Positions 6,861 to 8,699 of a stretch of DNA of 8,699 bases are shown here, piece after piece. Within the stretch, counting starts at the first letter, position 1; every line of letters begins with the position of its first letter. The translations under genes and the position numbers were made by a program. The notes under the pieces are model-generated. The model was not told the origin of the DNA, ran no database searches, and saw only the letters and a program-made list of their open reading frames with translations. This stretch comes from Alphaproteobacteria bacterium (GTDB lineage: Bacteria; Pseudomonadota; Alphaproteobacteria; Rhizobiales; Xanthobacteraceae), in assembly GCA_005883445.1 (NCBI GenBank), contig VAZL01000103.1:1-8699 (forward strand), given 5' to 3'.

Positions 6861-6883
6861 GGGGGAACTAGCGGCCCTTTTTT
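6851..6883 (+). terminator. Strong intrinsic terminator
   Basis: GGGCCGCTAG (6851-6860) pairs perfectly over 10 bp with CTAGCGGCCC (6868-6877) around the loop GGGGGAA, followed at once by six T (6878-6883) and further T-rich sequence. It works only rightward; the opposite strand has no T tract. It would end the 16-codon ORF transcript and any read-through from the dehydrogenase, and would block transcription into the SGNH gene unless that gene has its own promoter in the 55 bp that follow, where I see none, or the terminator is regulated. Confidence 0.9.
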
Positions 6884-6938
6884 GTTTTGTGCTTGTTGTA
6901 CTGTGCTTGGGCCCGGAAGGCCCCGGAAGAGTCCCAAA

Positions 6939-8513
6939 ATGAGTATCGGACGACGGGTCGTGCTTGGATGTTGCAGGTGGTCAACCGCCTGCGGTGTGTT
7001 GCTCATCTGGGCGGCCCCGGTGGTTCTCATCATTTTTGCGCTATTGCTGCCTGCGAATGCCCAGTACTGGGGAAATTCATGGGGCGGGCGCCAGCAGCAG
7101 TCGCAGCAGCCGTACAATCCCTACGGCGGCTATGGCGGCTATGGGCATGATCGCCAATGGGACAACTGGGGTTATCGCCAACGCGAAAGGGCTGCTCCTT
7201 CTCCCCGCGTGAGGGTCAGAGAAGCCGACAAGGAGCGGCCCCAGGATTACTCCCACGCTCCGCCGGCCACGCCGCGCGAGGATGCCACGGTCAAGATCGC
7301 GGTGATGGGCGATGCCAACGCCGACTGGCTTGCCTACGGGCTTGAAGATGCCTTTTCCGAGCAGCCCGAGATCGGCATCGTGCGCAAACACCGCACCAGT
7401 TCCGGTCTCATCCGCTACGATCAGCGCCGCGATGGCGAATGGCCGCAGGTGGCGCGCGAGATTATCGCGGCCGAGAAGCCCAAGTTCGTCGTCATGATGA
7501 TCGGAAACAACGATCGCGAGACTATCCGCGAGAAGGCTCCGCCTCCCGCGCCGGCGAACGCGCCGGCACAGCCGGAGCAGGCAGGCCCGCCGGCGCCGCG
7601 GGACCCGGAGCGGCGGCCGGTCGAGCATCAGCATTCCCACCTGACGCCGGCACAAGCGCGCCAGGCGGCCTCCGGACCGTGGGAATTTCAGTCGGAAAAG
7701 TGGGAGGACGCGTACATCAAGCGCATCGACGCCACGATCGCGGCATTGAAAAGCGGCGGCGTTCCGGTCATCTGGGTCGGTCTGCCCTCCCAGCGCGACA
7801 CGGAGGCCAGCGCGAACTCGTCTTATCTCAATGAAATTTACCGCAGCCGGGCTGAGAAGGCGGGAATTGCCTATGTCGATATTTGGGACGGCTTTGTCGA
7901 CGAGGAGGGGAAGTTCTCGCAACAGGGACCGGATTATCTAGGGCAGACTCGCCGATTGCGGACGAGCGACGGCGTCTATTTTACCAAGTTCGGCGCGCGC
8001 AAGCTCGCCCATTACGTCGAGCGCGAAATCGAGCGCATCGGCGGCAACAAGAGCATGCCGGTCGCGCTGCCGGTGCCGGACGGTTCGCCCCCGCAAGCGC
8101 CGAATGCCAAAGCGCCCGGTCCGGCGCAACGACCGGTCGCGGGGCCGGTCGTGCCGCTCACGGAAACGCGCATTGCGCCGGAAGAACTGATCGGGGGCCC
8201 CGCCGCTGCCACCGGCGCATCTGTGACGCTCACCAAAGGCGAGCCGCTCGCGGCGCCGAGCGGTCGGGCCGACGATTTCAGCTGGCCGCGAGGCGCGGTC
8301 AATGTCGAGCCGGTCGCGGTCGAGCCGGCGGCGCCTGACACCGCGGCCGCGGATGCCGGCGCCAAAACCGCCAAGCCTGCCCAGCGCAAGTCGGCGCTGG
8401 ATGCTTACGCCCAGCAAAAACCGGCCCAGCGCCGGGCGCGGCCTCGTCTCAATCCCACGCCTTGGGCTTACGAGCGCCCGAGCGGCTCATCCTTCGGGTC
8501 GAGCGGCTGGTAG
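6939..8513 (+). CDS. Exported SGNH/DUF459-like protein lacking the canonical Ser and His
   Basis: A 524-residue protein with a hydrophobic signal or anchor at about 17-42 (ending PANAQ), then a Gly/Tyr/Gln-rich stretch (about 45-80), an SGNH-fold domain (about 117-367), and a long Pro/Ala-rich C-terminal tail (about 370-524). It is probably periplasmic or membrane-anchored. Domain landmarks: block I is KIAVMGDANADWLAYGLED, where the family normally has GDS, so Ala126 replaces the nucleophile. Block III is MIGNND (187-192), intact. The last block is SDGVYFTKFGARKLAHYVE, where Tyr347 stands in for the usual His of DGxHFT. A Pro-rich insertion (about 200-250) lies between blocks III and V. Relatives act on acyl or acetyl esters, often of polysaccharides; without Ser and His this protein may instead bind a ligand. 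The ATG at 6939 is preferred, with GGAAGA upstream; an in-frame TTG at 6882 lies in the terminator T tract. The tail has normal, GC-rich codon use. Confidence 0.85.
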   Translation: MSIGRRVVLGCCRWSTACGVLLIWAAPVVLIIFALLLPANAQYWGNSWGGRQQQSQQPYNPYGGYGGYGHDRQWDNWGYRQRERAAPSPRVRVREADKERPQDYSHAPPATPREDATVKIAVMGDANADWLAYGLEDAFSEQPEIGIVRKHRTSSGLIRYDQRRDGEWPQVAREIIAAEKPKFVVMMIGNNDRETIREKAPPPAPANAPAQPEQAGPPAPRDPERRPVEHQHSHLTPAQARQAASGPWEFQSEKWEDAYIKRIDATIAALKSGGVPVIWVGLPSQRDTEASANSSYLNEIYRSRAEKAGIAYVDIWDGFVDEEGKFSQQGPDYLGQTRRLRTSDGVYFTKFGARKLAHYVEREIERIGGNKSMPVALPVPDGSPPQAPNAKAPGPAQRPVAGPVVPLTETRIAPEELIGGPAAATGASVTLTKGEPLAAPSGRADDFSWPRGAVNVEPVAVEPAAPDTAAADAGAKTAKPAQRKSALDAYAQQKPAQRRARPRLNPTPWAYERPSGSSFGSSGW

Positions 8514-8530
8514 GGTCCTGGAAGCGAGAG

Positions 8531-8548
8531 CGGGGTTCGGCCGCCCCG
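8531..8548 (+). terminator. Weak hairpin after the SGNH gene
   Basis: CGGGG (8531-8535) pairs with CCCCG (8544-8548) around TTCGGCCG, 17 bp after the SGNH stop codon. There is no T tract on either strand, so termination here is only a possibility. Confidence 0.25.
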
Positions 8549-8581
8549 ACCCAAGATTCTGAAACGACAAGTCCTCGCGCC

Positions 8582-8699
8582 TCAGCGCGCTCGCTTGACC
8601 TGCGTGCAGCGCTCGTCACGTCGCCGCAAAGCGTTTAATAGGTCCTGATCCTCGTTCGAGCGGTGGCGCAGGCAAAACCGGGGATGCCGCCGGGGAGGG
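8582..8699 (-). CDS. Possible 3' end of a leftward gene running off the window
   Basis: On the minus strand one frame is open from the window edge to a TGA at 8582-8584, giving 38 residues that end LLNALRRRDERCTQVKRAR. About three quarters of its codons end in G or C, while the other two minus frames hit stops within the same stretch. That fits the tail of a GC-rich gene transcribed toward the SGNH gene. The product is not recognised, and the piece is short enough to be chance. Confidence 0.25.
   Translation of the reverse strand, partial: PPRRHPRFCLRHRSNEDQDLLNALRRRDERCTQVKRAR

Larger units (their letters stand above)
6760..6883 (+). ncRNA. Candidate structured leader or small RNA: three stem-loops ending in a terminator
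   Basis: Three hairpins follow one another. Hairpin 1 (6760-6796) pairs TTTCTTG with CAAGAAA, has a small internal loop, then pairs CCGG with CCGG around a 12-nt loop. Hairpin 2 (6818-6835) is a perfect 7-bp stem, ATCCAAT/ATTGGAT, around TGTC. Hairpin 3 (6851-6877) is the terminator. The single-stranded stretch between hairpins 1 and 2 holds a GGGGGAGGA ribosome-binding site and the ATG of a 16-codon ORF. This compact architecture fits a small RNA, a dual-function RNA, or a transcription attenuator for the SGNH gene 55 bp downstream. I do not recognise it as a named Rfam family. Pairing was done by eye without energy calculation. Confidence 0.55.

Noticed and set aside
6882..6938. Upstream TTG start for the SGNH gene
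   Set aside because: The TTG lies within the T tract of the terminator and lacks a ribosome-binding site. The ATG at 6939 has GGAAGA upstream and gives a normal signal sequence.
7077..7922. Long leftward reading frame (281 codons) opposite the SGNH gene
   Set aside because: It is antisense to a well-supported domain, its protein is Arg/Leu-rich without recognisable motifs, and such frames are common opposite GC-rich genes.
1..8699. tRNA genes, CRISPR arrays, insertion sequences or phage genes
   Set aside because: No cloverleaf with a T-loop motif, regularly spaced repeat array, transposase motif or paired terminal repeats was seen on either strand by eye.

Overview
The window is high-GC DNA (roughly 60-65% by eye) with GTG and ATG starts, strong Shine-Dalgarno sites and gene families typical of Hyphomicrobiales. 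The Tat-exported MmgE/PrpD protein, Bug-type binding protein, YeeE/YedE transporter, FMN alpha-hydroxy-acid dehydrogenase and DUF459 SGNH protein together suggest a Bradyrhizobium- or Rhodopseudomonas-like alphaproteobacterium. This is inferred from protein style; no marker gene is present. I see no rRNA, tRNA, CRISPR array, insertion sequence or phage gene.

Left part (1-3687): a divergent catabolic-looking cluster. A Tat-signal MmgE/PrpD gene runs leftward (1579 to 171). From the same ~127-bp divergent spacer an exported alpha/beta hydrolase (1707-2747) runs rightward, followed after 27 bp by a Bug/TctC solute-binding protein (2775-3687). All three carry export signals, suggesting a periplasmic module for an organic acid or ester. 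Two of the three are broken in the same way: each lacks about 20-25 conserved codons from the middle, and the loss shifts the frame. The hydrolase between them is intact.

Middle part (3747-6644): a full-length YeeE/YedE membrane transporter, probably for thiosulfate or another small sulfur compound, runs leftward. It is divergent from a rightward FMN-dependent alpha-hydroxy-acid dehydrogenase with an unusual 55-residue N-terminal extension. The 306-bp spacer between them holds several inverted repeats and no convincing gene.

Right part (6645-8699): downstream of the dehydrogenase lies a compact structured element of about 125 bp. It has three successive stem-loops, a 16-codon ORF behind a very strong ribosome-binding site, and a near-perfect intrinsic terminator whose 5' arm contains the ORF stop codon. 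Only 55 bp further on starts a 524-residue secreted or membrane-anchored SGNH (DUF459-like) protein that lacks both the usual nucleophile serine and the usual catalytic histidine. The layout fits either a free-standing small RNA or an attenuator that controls the SGNH gene. This element and the apparent pseudo-hydrolase are the most interesting parts of the window. The right edge may hold the 3' end of another leftward gene.
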